Assembly (NCBI GenBank): GCA_002423555.1
Contig: DIWQ01000046.1
Span: 1-30,251 of the forward strand
Reading direction: 5' to 3'
Source: Patescibacteria group bacterium UBA6102
GTDB taxonomy: Bacteria > Patescibacteriota > Minisyncoccia > Minisyncoccales > UBA5738
Length of the DNA stretch: 30,251 bases
Shown in pieces: positions 22,205-29,448 of the stretch. The notes under the pieces are model-generated. The model did not search any database and had not been told where the DNA came from. It saw only the letters and a program-made list of their open reading frames with translations. Made by a program: the position numbers and the translations under genes. Each line of letters starts with the position of its first letter. Within the stretch, counting starts at the first letter, position 1.

Positions 22205-22761
22205 TCATCGGGGTTACCGGCAAAATGGGCGCGGGCAAAGATACTTTTGCCGTTTATTTGGGAAAGAAGGGATTCATCCATATCTCACTTTCGGATATTA
22301 TTCGCCAAGAAGCGGTGGCGCGCGGAATTGAGCCTTCGCGCCGAAATTTGCAGGATTTGGGCAACGTCTTGCGCCGTGAATATGGAAACGGAGTGCTTTC
22401 AAAAATGGCGCAGAAAAGAATTATTCCCGGTAAAAATTATGTGGTTACCAGCATCAGGAATGTCGGCGAGATTGAAGTTTTAATTCAAAACAAGGAGTTT
22501 GTTTTAATCGCGATTGACGCGCCGCAAACGATTAGATTTGCGCGGATTACAGCAAGAAATTATCAAATAAAAACTTTGCCGCTGTCGTTTGAAGATTTTC
22601 AAAAATTGGAGGAAAGGGAATTAATATCGCCGGAATCTTCCGGCCAGCGGCTTGATGAGTGTGCCGCGCTTGCGAAGATAGTATTGCCAAACAATGCCGA
22701 ATTGGCGTCATTTCATCGTCAAATAGATGCGCTGTTGGAATCTATGGGTCGCGGAGTTTGA
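22201..22761 (+). CDS. P-loop nucleotide kinase, AAA_18/dephospho-CoA-kinase-like
   Basis: A 186-residue kinase-like P-loop protein. Walker A GVTGKMGAGKDTFA lies at residues 4-17, followed by FIHISLSDIIRQEAVARGI, where nucleoside monophosphate kinases bind their substrate, and RRNLQDLGNVLRREYG. The strand YVVTSIRNVGEIEVL and ILIAIDAP-like FVLIAIDAPQTIRFARITAR fit the lid and Walker B side of dephospho-CoA/dNMP-type kinases. The long C-terminus contains a segment with ECAALAKIVLPNNAELASF, similar to the end of dNMP kinase-like proteins. Substrate cannot be read. The start overlaps the previous stop by 4 nt. Confidence 0.78.
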   Translation: MIIGVTGKMGAGKDTFAVYLGKKGFIHISLSDIIRQEAVARGIEPSRRNLQDLGNVLRREYGNGVLSKMAQKRIIPGKNYVVTSIRNVGEIEVLIQNKEFVLIAIDAPQTIRFARITARNYQIKTLPLSFEDFQKLEERELISPESSGQRLDECAALAKIVLPNNAELASFHRQIDALLESMGRGV

Positions 22762-22830
22762 ATTTATCTTGCCGCTGTGGTAGAATGAACGAATTGGAAC
22801 CATTCCAATTTTGTTTTTTGAAATGATTTT

Positions 22831-23517
22831 ATGCAAATAATTTGGCACGGACAATCTTGTTTTGAGATCATCATTCCCAAGGGTAAGGGGGAAAACATCA
22901 CCCTGCTCGTTGATCCGCCCAGCGAGGCCAAAACCGGCCTCAAGCCGCCGGCAAGAACCGGCGCGCAGATCGTGTTGCTGACCAACGCGTCCTATACCGC
23001 CGGCAAGGAGGATTTGGAAAAGATCGCTCCCGGCGCGTTTTTGATTGACGGTCCGGGAGAATACGAATCCCGGGGCATCTACATTCGGGGAATTGATTTC
23101 AATTTCGGCAAGGCTGGCGTTGAGCAAGACGCCGCCGCGCCGAAATCCTTTGCCATGGGAACGATCTATACCATTGAAGCCGAAGAGATGAAACTTTGCC
23201 ATTTGGGCAATTTTTCCGACAAAGAGTTGGCCGCGGCGCAGGTGGAAAAAATCGGCAATGTGGACATTTTGATGTTTCCCGCCGGCGACGGGAAAAATTT
23301 CGGCGCCAAGGAGGCGATGAGGGTCGTGTCGCAGATAGAGCCCAGCATTGCGGTGCCGATGAATTATGAGATTCCCAAATTGAAACTGGAAGCCGGAAAT
23401 TTGAAGGAATTTTTAAAGACTGCCGGCATTTCCCAGACCGAGCCGCTGGCAAAACTCACGATAAAGAAAAGGGACATTAATCTTGAAGAAGCCAAAATCA
23501 TCGTGCTGAATCCTTAA
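22831..23517 (+). CDS. Metallo-beta-lactamase-fold protein lacking the HxHxDH site
   Basis: A 228-residue protein of the small MBL-fold group (Lactamase_B_3). Family signatures are retained: IIWHGQSCFEI at the start, LVDPP, IDGPGEYESRGIYIRGI, LCHLGNFSDKEL and VPMNYEIP at the C-terminal side. The metal-binding HxHxDH is replaced by TNASYT (residues 51-56), and the His expected in PMHYE-like motifs is Asn, so a normal di-zinc site is not possible. It may be a structural or binding protein descended from a hydrolase. Upstream are an extended -10 element TGGTAGAAT (22778-22786) and a hairpin AATTGGAA-CCA-TTCCAATT with a T-run (22792-22819), which could terminate the preceding unit or attenuate this one. 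Confidence 0.82.
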   Translation: MQIIWHGQSCFEIIIPKGKGENITLLVDPPSEAKTGLKPPARTGAQIVLLTNASYTAGKEDLEKIAPGAFLIDGPGEYESRGIYIRGIDFNFGKAGVEQDAAAPKSFAMGTIYTIEAEEMKLCHLGNFSDKELAAAQVEKIGNVDILMFPAGDGKNFGAKEAMRVVSQIEPSIAVPMNYEIPKLKLEAGNLKEFLKTAGISQTEPLAKLTIKKRDINLEEAKIIVLNP

Positions 23518-23550
23518 TTTTTAATTTGAAATTTTTAATTTTTAAACAAT
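23516..23550. repeat. Left arm of a perfect 35-bp inverted repeat around the S23-type gene
   Basis: AT-only run apart from two G/C positions. It is exactly reverse complementary to 23955-23989 over 35 bp. It begins in the stop codon of the MBL-fold gene and ends 6 nt before the S23-type start. Confidence 0.88.
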
Positions 23551-23556
23551 TTAAAA

Positions 23557-23925
23557 ATGAGCGAATTTTTAAACGGAAATTGCAAGTATGACTTGGAGGA
23601 TAGAACTTTGAAATTCAGCGAGAATATTATTATTGCTATCAAAAATTTTCCGAAGAATATCGCCAGCACTCCGATTATTAAACAGTTAATCCGATCGGCA
23701 ACCAGCATTGGCGCCAATTATCGAGAGGCAAATGGAGCGGCCAGCAAGAAGGATTTTATAAACAGAATTCATTTTTGCAAGAAGGAGGCAAAAGAGACCA
23801 TGTATTGGCTACAATTATTAGCAAAAGCGATTGAGGACGAAAAAAGTAAAAATGTGTGTCGTGTTCTTTGGAAAGAATCACAAGAGTTAACATTTATTTT
23901 TTCAAAGATTGTTTCCAAAAAATGA
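23557..23925 (+). CDS. Four-helix-bundle protein, S23 (23S rRNA intervening-sequence) family
   Basis: A 122-residue protein of the four-helix-bundle (TIGR02436/S23) family. Homologues are encoded within intervening sequences of 23S rRNA genes and as free-standing genes, and their function is unknown. Typical motifs: LEDRTLKFSENIIIAIKNFP, IKQLIRSATSIGANYREANGA, SKKDFINRIHFCKKEAKETMYWL, then ELTFIFSKIVSK. The gene sits alone between perfect 35-bp inverted repeats, and its base composition is lower in GC than the neighbouring MBL and gyrA genes. That layout recalls intervening sequences, which fold back as long stems, and suggests insertion as a cassette. ATG 23557 is the only good start. Confidence 0.9.
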   Translation: MSEFLNGNCKYDLEDRTLKFSENIIIAIKNFPKNIASTPIIKQLIRSATSIGANYREANGAASKKDFINRIHFCKKEAKETMYWLQLLAKAIEDEKSKNVCRVLWKESQELTFIFSKIVSKK

Positions 23926-23954
23926 AAACGGTTTTTAAAATTTTTTAATTAAAG

Positions 23955-23989
23955 ATTGTTTAAAAATTAAAAATTTCAAATTAAAAATT
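23955..23989. repeat. Right arm of the 35-bp inverted repeat
   Basis: Exact reverse complement of 23516-23550. It ends 18 nt before the gyrA start codon, so the gyrA leader lies within or just after this AT-rich arm. Confidence 0.88.
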
Positions 23990-24007
23990 ATTAAGTAAGA
24001 ATGAATT

Positions 24008-26581
24008 ATGGCAAACAAGAAGCCGGCTAAAGACAACAAAAACAAGGGCAACGGCCAGGAAAAATTGGAATTTGAGCAGGTCAAGCCCGCCGAGATCGTG
24101 TCAATGATGAAGGATTCCTACATTGACTACGCGATGTCGGTGATCGTGTCGCGCGCGCTTCCCGATGTCCGCGACGGTTTGAAGCCCGTTCAGCGCCGCG
24201 TTCTGTATGTGATGCTGGAAGAAGGGTTGCGCCACACCGCCAAATACCGCAAATCTGCCACGGTGGTGGGTTCCGCGCTGGGGCGCTATCATCCGCACGG
24301 CGATTCTTCGGTCTATGACACGATGGTGCGCTTGGCGCAGGATTTTACCTTGCGCTACCCTTTGGTGCAGGGCCAAGGCAATTTTGGCAGTATTGACGGG
24401 GATTCGGCCGCGGCGATGCGCTACACCGAGGCGCGTTTGTCGCGGGTGGGGGAGGCGGTTTTGGAAGATATTGATAAAAACACGGTTGATTTCATTGACA
24501 ATTACGACGGCACGCGCCAAGAACCGTCGGTTTTGCCGTCGCCCTTGCCGCAACTGCTCTTGAACGGTTCCTTGGGGATTGCCGTGGGCATGGCCACTAA
24601 CATTCCGCCGCATAATTTGGGTGAAGTTTGCGACGCGCTCACATATCTGCTTGATACTCCCAAGGCGACCACCGAAGATCTGTTTGAGTTCATCAAGGGC
24701 CCCGATTTTCCTTTGGGTGGAGAAATTTTTGACCGTAAAGAGATCATCGCGGCCTATTCGCAAGGCAAGGGGCCGATTGTTTGCCGCGGCAAAGCCGAAA
24801 TCGTGCAAAACGAAAAGACCGATCGCTACCAAATTATCATCACTGAGATTCCCTATCAGGTGCAAAAATCCAATCTGCTGGAACAGATTGCCAAGTTGGT
24901 GTCGGAAAAAAAGATTGACGGCGTCAAAGATGTCCGTGATGAATCCGACAAGGACGGCCTGCGCGTGGCGATTGATCTCAACCGCGATGCCCAGCCGCAA
25001 AAAATCCTCAACCGGCTTTACAAATTCACGGATCTTCAGCGCACCTTCCATTTGAATATGCTGGCACTGGTGGACGGCATCCAGCCGCAAGTTTTAAACC
25101 TTGCCGAAACGCTGAACTATTTTTTGGAGCATCGCAAGCAAGTGGTGGCGCGCCGCATCCAATTTGAACTTGACCGTGCCAAAGAGCGGGCGCATATTTT
25201 GGAAGGGTTGGTGAAATGTCTAGCCGATATTGACGAAGTGATCCGCATCATCAGAAAATCCGAGAACCGCGAAGACGCGCGCAACAATTTGATGAAGCGA
25301 TTCAAACTTGACGAGATCCAGGCCAACGCGATTCTGGAAACCAAGCTGGCGGCGCTGGCGAAACTGGAACGGCAGAAGATTGACAATGAATTGAAGGAAT
25401 TGATGGCCAAGATTGCCGAATATCTCGGGATATTGAAAAGTCCGGCCAAGATCAAGGCGGTGGTCAAAAAAGAACTGGCGAAAGCCAAAGAAACCTATGG
25501 CGATGAGCGGCGCACGAAAGTTTATGCTCACAAGATCGGCGAAATTTCCGAAGCCGATTTGATTCCCGACGAAGAAGTGGCAATCACTTTGACCAATTCC
25601 GGCTACATCAAGCGCATTGATCCCAAAACCTACAAAATCCAAAAGCGCGGAGGAAAAGGCATTATCGGCCTCAAAACCGTGGGTGACGACATCGTGGAGC
25701 AATCGCTGATTGCCAACACGCACGACCGGATATTGTTTTTCACCGATATGGGGCGGGTTTTTCAAACTCTGGCCTATGAAATTCCGGAGGGGGCGCGCGT
25801 GGCCAAGGGGCGGGCGCTGGTGAATTTCTTGGATTTGGGCGCGCAGGAAAAAGTGCTTTACCTGATGTCGTTGGGATCCGCCTCCGCTAAAGCTATGGCG
25901 GACAAAGCGGGAAAAGGCAAGGCCAAGAATAACAGCAATGGGCAGAGCGAGGAAAGCAAGTATTTGCTGATCGTGACCAAAAACGGCATTGCCAAAAAAA
26001 CCGCGACGGAAGATTTTGATAATATCCGCCGTTCGGGATTGATCGCCATCACTCTGAAAAAAGGCGACGCGTTGCGCAAAGTGGCCAAAACTTCCGGCGA
26101 TGATGAAATTATCGTGGTGACCAAAAAAGGACAGTCGGTGCGCTTCAAAGAAAAAGATTTGCGCCCGATGGGGCGGCAGGCCGCGGGCAACAAGGCGATT
26201 GCTTTAAAACGCGGCGACGAGGTGGTGGGGATGGACGTAATCTCGGCAAAACCGGCAGAGGGAACGGATGGCAAGCCGCGCGAGCGGCTGGTGCTGGCGG
26301 TGATGGAAAACGGCTATGGCAAGCGCACCAACATCAAGGAATACCGTTTGCAAGGACGGGGCGGTTCGGGCATCAAGGCGGCGGAAATCACCGCCAAAAC
26401 GGGAGAATTAGTAACATCGTTCGTGCTCACCGACGAAGAAGAATTGATGGTTATCTCCAAGAAGGGGCAGGTGATCCGCGTGCCGATTGAAGGGATTTCA
26501 ATTCTATCGCGCCCCACGCAGGGCGTGCGCATTATGCGCCTGGAAGACGGCGACAAAGTGGCGTCGGCCAATTGCATCTGA
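24008..26581 (+). CDS. gyrA: DNA gyrase subunit A
   Basis: Type IIA topoisomerase subunit that cuts and rejoins DNA during negative supercoiling, acting with GyrB. It is 857 residues, normal for GyrA. The N-terminal breakage domain has [30 protein letters not shown], the quinolone region [10 protein letters not shown] (Ser100, Asp104) and catalytic Tyr139 in [10 protein letters not shown]. The tower and coiled coil follow, and the C-terminal pinwheel carries the GyrA box QKRGGKG, which separates it from ParC. One blade loop holds an insertion ([20 protein letters not shown]) that coincides with a palindromic DNA repeat. A basic, Asn/Lys-rich N-terminal leader of about 22 residues precedes the domain. 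Expression signals must lie in the AT-rich spacer after the S23 cassette. Confidence 0.97.
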   Translation: MANKKPAKDNKNKGNGQEKLEFEQVKPAEIVSMMKDSYIDYAMSVIVSRALPDVRDGLKPVQRRVLYVMLEEGLRHTAKYRKSATVVGSALGRYHPHGDSSVYDTMVRLAQDFTLRYPLVQGQGNFGSIDGDSAAAMRYTEARLSRVGEAVLEDIDKNTVDFIDNYDGTRQEPSVLPSPLPQLLLNGSLGIAVGMATNIPPHNLGEVCDALTYLLDTPKATTEDLFEFIKGPDFPLGGEIFDRKEIIAAYSQGKGPIVCRGKAEIVQNEKTDRYQIIITEIPYQVQKSNLLEQIAKLVSEKKIDGVKDVRDESDKDGLRVAIDLNRDAQPQKILNRLYKFTDLQRTFHLNMLALVDGIQPQVLNLAETLNYFLEHRKQVVARRIQFELDRAKERAHILEGLVKCLADIDEVIRIIRKSENREDARNNLMKRFKLDEIQANAILETKLAALAKLERQKIDNELKELMAKIAEYLGILKSPAKIKAVVKKELAKAKETYGDERRTKVYAHKIGEISEADLIPDEEVAITLTNSGYIKRIDPKTYKIQKRGGKGIIGLKTVGDDIVEQSLIANTHDRILFFTDMGRVFQTLAYEIPEGARVAKGRALVNFLDLGAQEKVLYLMSLGSASAKAMADKAGKGKAKNNSNGQSEESKYLLIVTKNGIAKKTATEDFDNIRRSGLIAITLKKGDALRKVAKTSGDDEIIVVTKKGQSVRFKEKDLRPMGRQAAGNKAIALKRGDEVVGMDVISAKPAEGTDGKPRERLVLAVMENGYGKRTNIKEYRLQGRGGSGIKAAEITAKTGELVTSFVLTDEEELMVISKKGQVIRVPIEGISILSRPTQGVRIMRLEDGDKVASANCI
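25877..25902. repeat. Palindromic repeat inserted in frame in gyrA
   Basis: TCCGCC (25877-25882) and GGCGGA (25897-25902) close a 26-bp stem-loop. It encodes SASAKAMAD in a C-terminal-domain loop of GyrA. From memory, the same peptide and stem occur as scattered insertions in other Patescibacteria proteins. Confidence 0.6.
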
Positions 26582-26807
26582 ATTAACCGCAGGTTATTAT
26601 GAAAAATAAAGTGCGTGCCTTGCTGTTTGTTTTTTGTATTTTTGGAACAAAATTGAAAATGTAAAAATCAAAATGTAAAATGACAATGTAAAATTTAAAG
26701 TTAAAAATACAGCGACATTTTACATCTTCAATTGCTTGCCTTGCCGAAGCCTTCGGCGTAGCGCAGGTCATTTTGATTTTTGATTTTTCAATTTTAAATT
26801 TATTGCA
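26582..26807. repeat. AT-rich, repeat-laden spacer between gyrA and the methyltransferase
   Basis: No gene. A 33-bp unit (26663-26695) recurs at 30151-30183 with one mismatch. The right half holds a GC-rich palindrome GCCGAAG-C-CTTCGGC (26742-26756), flanked by short AT-rich stretches that pair with each other. A small repeat TAACC-GCA-GGTTA follows the gyrA stop and is too weak to call a terminator. Confidence 0.65.
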
Positions 26808-27329
26808 ATGACTGCATTTGTAAATCCAAACCAAATTTTGCGACAGCATATAGAACTGAAAAGGAATATGTCTGCCGCGGATTTCGGTTGCGGATCGGGG
26901 GAGTGGGCGCTGGCGCTGGCAAAAATTCTTGATCATGGCAAAGTCTGGGCGGTTGATTTGTTGGAAGAACTGTTATCGGCGGCGAGAAGCCGCACCAAAA
27001 TCGCGGGATTGCAAAACATTGAATTTGTCAAAAGCGACATTGAAAAATTGATTCCGCGCCTGCCGGAGAATGCGCTGGATTTGGTGTTGATGACCAATCT
27101 GCTGTTTCAAGTCGGCGACCGGGGCGCGGTGTTTGGCGAAGCCAAAAGAGTGTTGAAGCCCGGCGGTAAAGTTATGGCAATTGACTGGAAAGAAAGCGCC
27201 CGCGTGGGGCCGGCGGAAAAACTGCCGCCCGAAAAAGCCAAAGACGCGGCCGCGCACGCCGGATTTGAATTGATCGGCGAATTTGGCGCGGGGAGCTTCC
27301 ATTATGGCTTGATTTTTGAGAAGCAATAG
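26808..27329 (+). CDS. Class I SAM-dependent methyltransferase
   Basis: A 173-residue Rossmann-fold methyltransferase. Motif I is ADFGCGSGEWALALA (about 24-38), motif II acidic loop VWAVDLLEE, then VKSDIEKLIP, NALDLVLMTNLLFQVGD (motif IV region) and EAKRVLKPGGKVMAIDWK, the post-motif strand typical of UbiE/COQ5-like enzymes. A short N-terminal VNPNQILRQHIELK segment resembles small archaeal and CPR methyltransferases. Substrate unknown. ATG 26808 directly follows the repeat-rich spacer. It ends 15 nt before the first pilin gene and may be read through into it. Confidence 0.88.
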   Translation: MTAFVNPNQILRQHIELKRNMSAADFGCGSGEWALALAKILDHGKVWAVDLLEELLSAARSRTKIAGLQNIEFVKSDIEKLIPRLPENALDLVLMTNLLFQVGDRGAVFGEAKRVLKPGGKVMAIDWKESARVGPAEKLPPEKAKDAAAHAGFELIGEFGAGSFHYGLIFEKQ

Positions 27330-27344
27330 ATTTTAATAAAGATA

Positions 27345-27683
27345 ATGAGCATAATTTCCAAAGTTTTCGGATCACTGTTTGTCGCCGCGGTTTTGCTGGT
27401 CGGACGGATTGTCGCCGCGGAGGGTTTTGAATTCACCAATCCCGTCAACAAAAATCTTGACCAATTGATCAGCGGCGTGATGGGGTTTTTGTTCGGCGTG
27501 GCGCTTTTGGTTTGCCCGATCCTGATCATCTGGGGCGGGTTTATGATCGCCACTTCGGGCGGGGATCAGGAAAAAACCAAAAAAGGTAAACAAATTATCA
27601 CTGCCGCGGTTGTCGGCTTGACGATAATTGCGCTTTCCAGCGTGATCAAGGCGATCATCTATGACGTTATCACCGCAAAATAA
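27345..27683 (+). CDS. T4SS-pilin-like small membrane protein 1
   Basis: A 112-residue protein of the TrbC/VirB2-like pilin type known in Patescibacteria. An N-terminal signal (about 5-24) is followed by two membrane helices (about 42-66 and 84-108). The polar turn between them, IWGGFMIATSGGDQEKTKKG, is the family mark. In type IV secretion such subunits sit in the membrane and polymerise into a conjugation-type pilus; in CPR the role may be DNA uptake or host contact. It is the first of four tandem paralogues and closest to the second (27689-28090), which starts 5 nt after its stop. Confidence 0.82.
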   Translation: MSIISKVFGSLFVAAVLLVGRIVAAEGFEFTNPVNKNLDQLISGVMGFLFGVALLVCPILIIWGGFMIATSGGDQEKTKKGKQIITAAVVGLTIIALSSVIKAIIYDVITAK

Positions 27684-27688
27684 ATAAT

Positions 27689-28090
27689 ATGCCAAAAATC
27701 AATTTGCCGAAAATTATGCTGGCCGCGGCGATGTTTTCGCTCTTGTGCCTGCCGGCGGGAATCGCCCGGGCCGATGAAACGGCGGACGCTCCGGCGGCGG
27801 ATAATCAAGGCGGCGGGTCGGGGGAGGCGGTCTTGGTGAGCCCACTGCAGGGAGATTTGACGGTGGAGGACATTGTCGGTAAAATTGCGGGGGTAATCTT
27901 CGGGCTGGCGCTGATGATTTGCCCGATTTTGATCATCTGGGGCGGGTTTGAAATTGCCACCGCCAGCGGCGATCAAAACAAAATCACCAAGGGCAAACAG
28001 ATCATCACGTTTTCTCTGGTCGGATTGGCGATCATCGCGCTGTCGGCGGCGTTCGTTGAGGCGATCAAGCAAATTTTGGGCGCCGATTGA
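27689..28090 (+). CDS. T4SS-pilin-like small membrane protein 2
   Basis: A 133-residue paralogue of the preceding protein. It has a cleavable-looking signal (LAAAMFSLLCLPAGIARA), an acidic, Gly/Ala-rich mature N-terminus (DETADAPAADNQGGGSGE) absent from paralogue 1, then the two helices with ICPILIIWGGFEIATASGDQ and KGKQIITFSLVGLAIIALS between and after. Close similarity to paralogue 1 in the helices points to a recent duplication with divergence of the exposed N-terminus. Translational coupling with paralogue 1 is likely from the 5-nt gap. A promoter-like TTGGGC/TATAAT pair overlaps its 3' end and may serve the next gene. Confidence 0.82.
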   Translation: MPKINLPKIMLAAAMFSLLCLPAGIARADETADAPAADNQGGGSGEAVLVSPLQGDLTVEDIVGKIAGVIFGLALMICPILIIWGGFEIATASGDQNKITKGKQIITFSLVGLAIIALSAAFVEAIKQILGAD

Positions 28091-28103
28091 GGTCAACTAT
28101 AAT
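28076..28103 (+). promoter_or_regulatory. Candidate promoter for pilin paralogue 3
   Basis: TTGGGC (28076-28081) and TATAAT (28098-28103), 16-bp spacer. A REP-like palindrome lies between it and the start codon, inside the leader RNA. Confidence 0.45.
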
Positions 28104-28134
28104 TTACGAGACCCTTAAATTCGAATGCGTTGGA

Positions 28135-28196
28135 GGGGTCTAACCGCTCGCGTTATCCCTTGGATTACCTCGGGACAAACGCGAGGGATAGACCCC
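28135..28196. repeat. REP-like palindromic element, copy A
   Basis: A 62-bp imperfect palindrome beginning GGGGTCTAACCGCTCGCGTT and ending GCGAGGGATAGACCCC. Copy B at 29278-29339 is its reverse complement with 3 differences. It lies in the leader of pilin paralogue 3. Confidence 0.88.
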
Positions 28197-28210
28197 AAAA
28201 CAAAAAGAAT

Positions 28211-28591
28211 ATGGTTAAAAAAAATATTTTTAGTGTGGCGGCACTTTATCGCAAAATTGGCGGGTTGGCGGTGTTTCAGCTCTTGTTCTTTTGTCCGCAG
28301 GTTTTGCTTGCCGACAACGATGTTCCCTATGTTGAGGTGCCCACGAATGTGAGCGTCACCGGTATCTTGGGGAGATTGCGCGGCTATTTTTTTGGCGCGA
28401 TCATTGCCGCCTGCGTGTTTATGGTGCTTTGGGGCGCGTTTGATTTGGTAACTTCCGGCGGCGATGAAAAAAAACTTGCCAGTGGCAAAAATCGCATTCT
28501 TTACGCTTCCATCGGATTGCTCGTCGCCGCGCTGTCAATGGGAATTGTGAGTTTGATAATGAGCGTTGCCGGAGTCGGCGCGGGAGAATGA
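28211..28591 (+). CDS. T4SS-pilin-like small membrane protein 3
   Basis: A 126-residue member of the same family, more distant than paralogues 1 and 2. N-terminal signal-like stretch (about 15-34, LAVFQLLFFCPQVLLA), then two helices with FMVLWGAFDLVTSGGDEKKLASG between them. ATG 28211 is chosen; the frame is open 81 nt further upstream, but that part is REP-like palindrome. A separate promoter with the palindrome in the leader suggests expression control distinct from the first two paralogues. Confidence 0.8.
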   Translation: MVKKNIFSVAALYRKIGGLAVFQLLFFCPQVLLADNDVPYVEVPTNVSVTGILGRLRGYFFGAIIAACVFMVLWGAFDLVTSGGDEKKLASGKNRILYASIGLLVAALSMGIVSLIMSVAGVGAGE

Positions 28592-28599
28592 GTTTTGAT

Positions 28600-28629
28600 T
28601 TGACGCCGGGGACGTGGTTGGGATATAAT
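28600..28629 (+). promoter_or_regulatory. Promoter for pilin paralogue 4
   Basis: TTGACG (28600-28605) and TATAAT (28624-28629) with an 18-bp spacer, giving a leader of about 50 nt before ATG 28687. Confidence 0.7.
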
Positions 28630-28686
28630 GGAGCTGGGAGTTGTAATCATTAAAATTTAAAACAATAAAATAATAAAACAACGAAT

Positions 28687-29061
28687 ATGGTCAACAAAGT
28701 AAAAAAAATCGTTTCGCTGGCATTGGTTTCGTTAATGTTTGCGCCGTTTTTGGCCTTGGGGCAAAGTGATTTTATGCCGGCACCGAGTGAGCAACTTGGG
28801 AGCGGACTTGGAGATCAATATAGTTTTAGTGATAAATCAATTGTTGAGGTGGTGGAGACGATCGGCAGTTATGTCATCGGCATTTTGGTGATCGTGGCGG
28901 TGTTCTATGTGCTGTGGGCCGCCTACACTTTCATCACCGCCGCCGGCGACACCGAAAAAATTACTTCGGCGCGCAACCGGATAATGTATGCCGGCATCGG
29001 CATTATCGTGGCGCTGTTGGCCCGCGGTATCATCGCGCTGGTCTTGCAGATGGCGCAGTAA
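28687..29061 (+). CDS. T4SS-pilin-like small membrane protein 4
   Basis: A 124-residue member of the family. Signal-like N-terminus (about 8-25, SLALVSLMFAPFLALG), a polar segment (SDFMPAPSEQLGSGLGDQYS), then two helices (about 58-84 and 98-122) linked by LWAAYTFITAAGDTEKITSA. It has its own promoter and a strong terminator downstream, so it can be a single-gene unit. The different exposed N-terminus compared with the other three suggests different surface properties or partners. Nearby T4SS ATPases were not seen in this window. Confidence 0.82.
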   Translation: MVNKVKKIVSLALVSLMFAPFLALGQSDFMPAPSEQLGSGLGDQYSFSDKSIVEVVETIGSYVIGILVIVAVFYVLWAAYTFITAAGDTEKITSARNRIMYAGIGIIVALLARGIIALVLQMAQ

Positions 29062-29085
29062 GCGGGGCTTTCATAAGTTTTTCCC

Positions 29086-29110
29086 GCGGGCGAAAGCCCG
29101 CTTTTGTTTT
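29086..29110 (+). terminator. Rho-independent terminator of the pilin array
   Basis: GCGGGC (29086-29091), GAAA tetraloop, GCCCGC (29096-29101), followed by TTTTGTTTT. Confidence 0.9.
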
Positions 29111-29153
29111 ACTTTTTGCCGTAAATAGATTAAAAATAAAACAGTCAAATGTT

Positions 29154-29238
29154 GCCGAGGTGGCGGAATTGGCAGACGCGCCGGCCTTAGGAGCCGGTGG
29201 GGCAACCTGTGAGAGTTCAAATCTCTCCCTCGGCACCA
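29154..29238 (+). tRNA. tRNA-Leu (anticodon TAG)
   Basis: Class II tRNA of 85 nt with a long variable arm (TGGGGCAACCTGT region). Acceptor GCCGAGG pairs with CCTCGGC. Anticodon stem CCGGC/GCCGG with loop CTTAGGA gives TAG (reads CUA). T arm GAGAG-TTCAAAT-CTCTC. CCA is encoded (29236-29238). Confidence 0.95.
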
Positions 29239-29277
29239 ATAAAATTTAAAATTAAAAAATCAAAATGAAAAATTTTT

Positions 29278-29339
29278 GGGGTCTATCCCTCGCGCTTGTC
29301 CCGAGGTAATCCGAGGGATAACGCGAGCGGTTAGACCCT
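29278..29339. repeat. REP-like palindromic element, copy B
   Basis: Inverted relative to copy A (28135-28196) and identical at 59 of 62 positions by eye. It follows tRNA-Leu by about 40 bp. Confidence 0.88.
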
Positions 29340-29368
29340 GGCAAAAGAATTTTAAGCACGAAATTAAA

Positions 29369-29404
29369 GGGGACTAACCCTCGCAGTAACGAGGGATAGA
29401 CCCC
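29369..29404. repeat. REP-like palindromic element, short form
   Basis: A 36-bp palindrome GGGGACTAACCCTCG / CGAGGGATAGACCCC around CAGTAA, with two mismatches. It shares the ends of copies A and B but lacks their middle. Confidence 0.75.
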
Positions 29405-29416
29405 TTCATAAGAATG

Positions 29417-29443
29417 AAAAAATCGCCGGGAGGCGATTTTTTT
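29417..29443. terminator. Bidirectional terminator after the Hsp20 gene
   Basis: AAAAAATCGCC (29417-29427), GGGA loop, GGCGATTTTTT (29432-29442). The arms supply A/T runs on both sides, so it can stop the minus-strand Hsp20 transcript and any plus-strand transcript from the tRNA side. Confidence 0.85.
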
Positions 29444-29448
29444 GCAAA

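Noticed and set aside
26583..26936. Minus-strand frame over the spacer after gyrA
   Set aside because: It consists of AT-rich repeat units and the opposite strand of the methyltransferase gene. The residue composition is that of a low-complexity shadow.
28130..28210. Upstream extension of pilin paralogue 3
   Set aside because: These codons translate the REP-like palindrome. The signal peptide begins at ATG 28211.
28135..29404. CRISPR array
   Set aside because: Only three repeats, in mixed orientation and with kilobase or irregular spacing, and no cas genes. They are REP-like palindromes.
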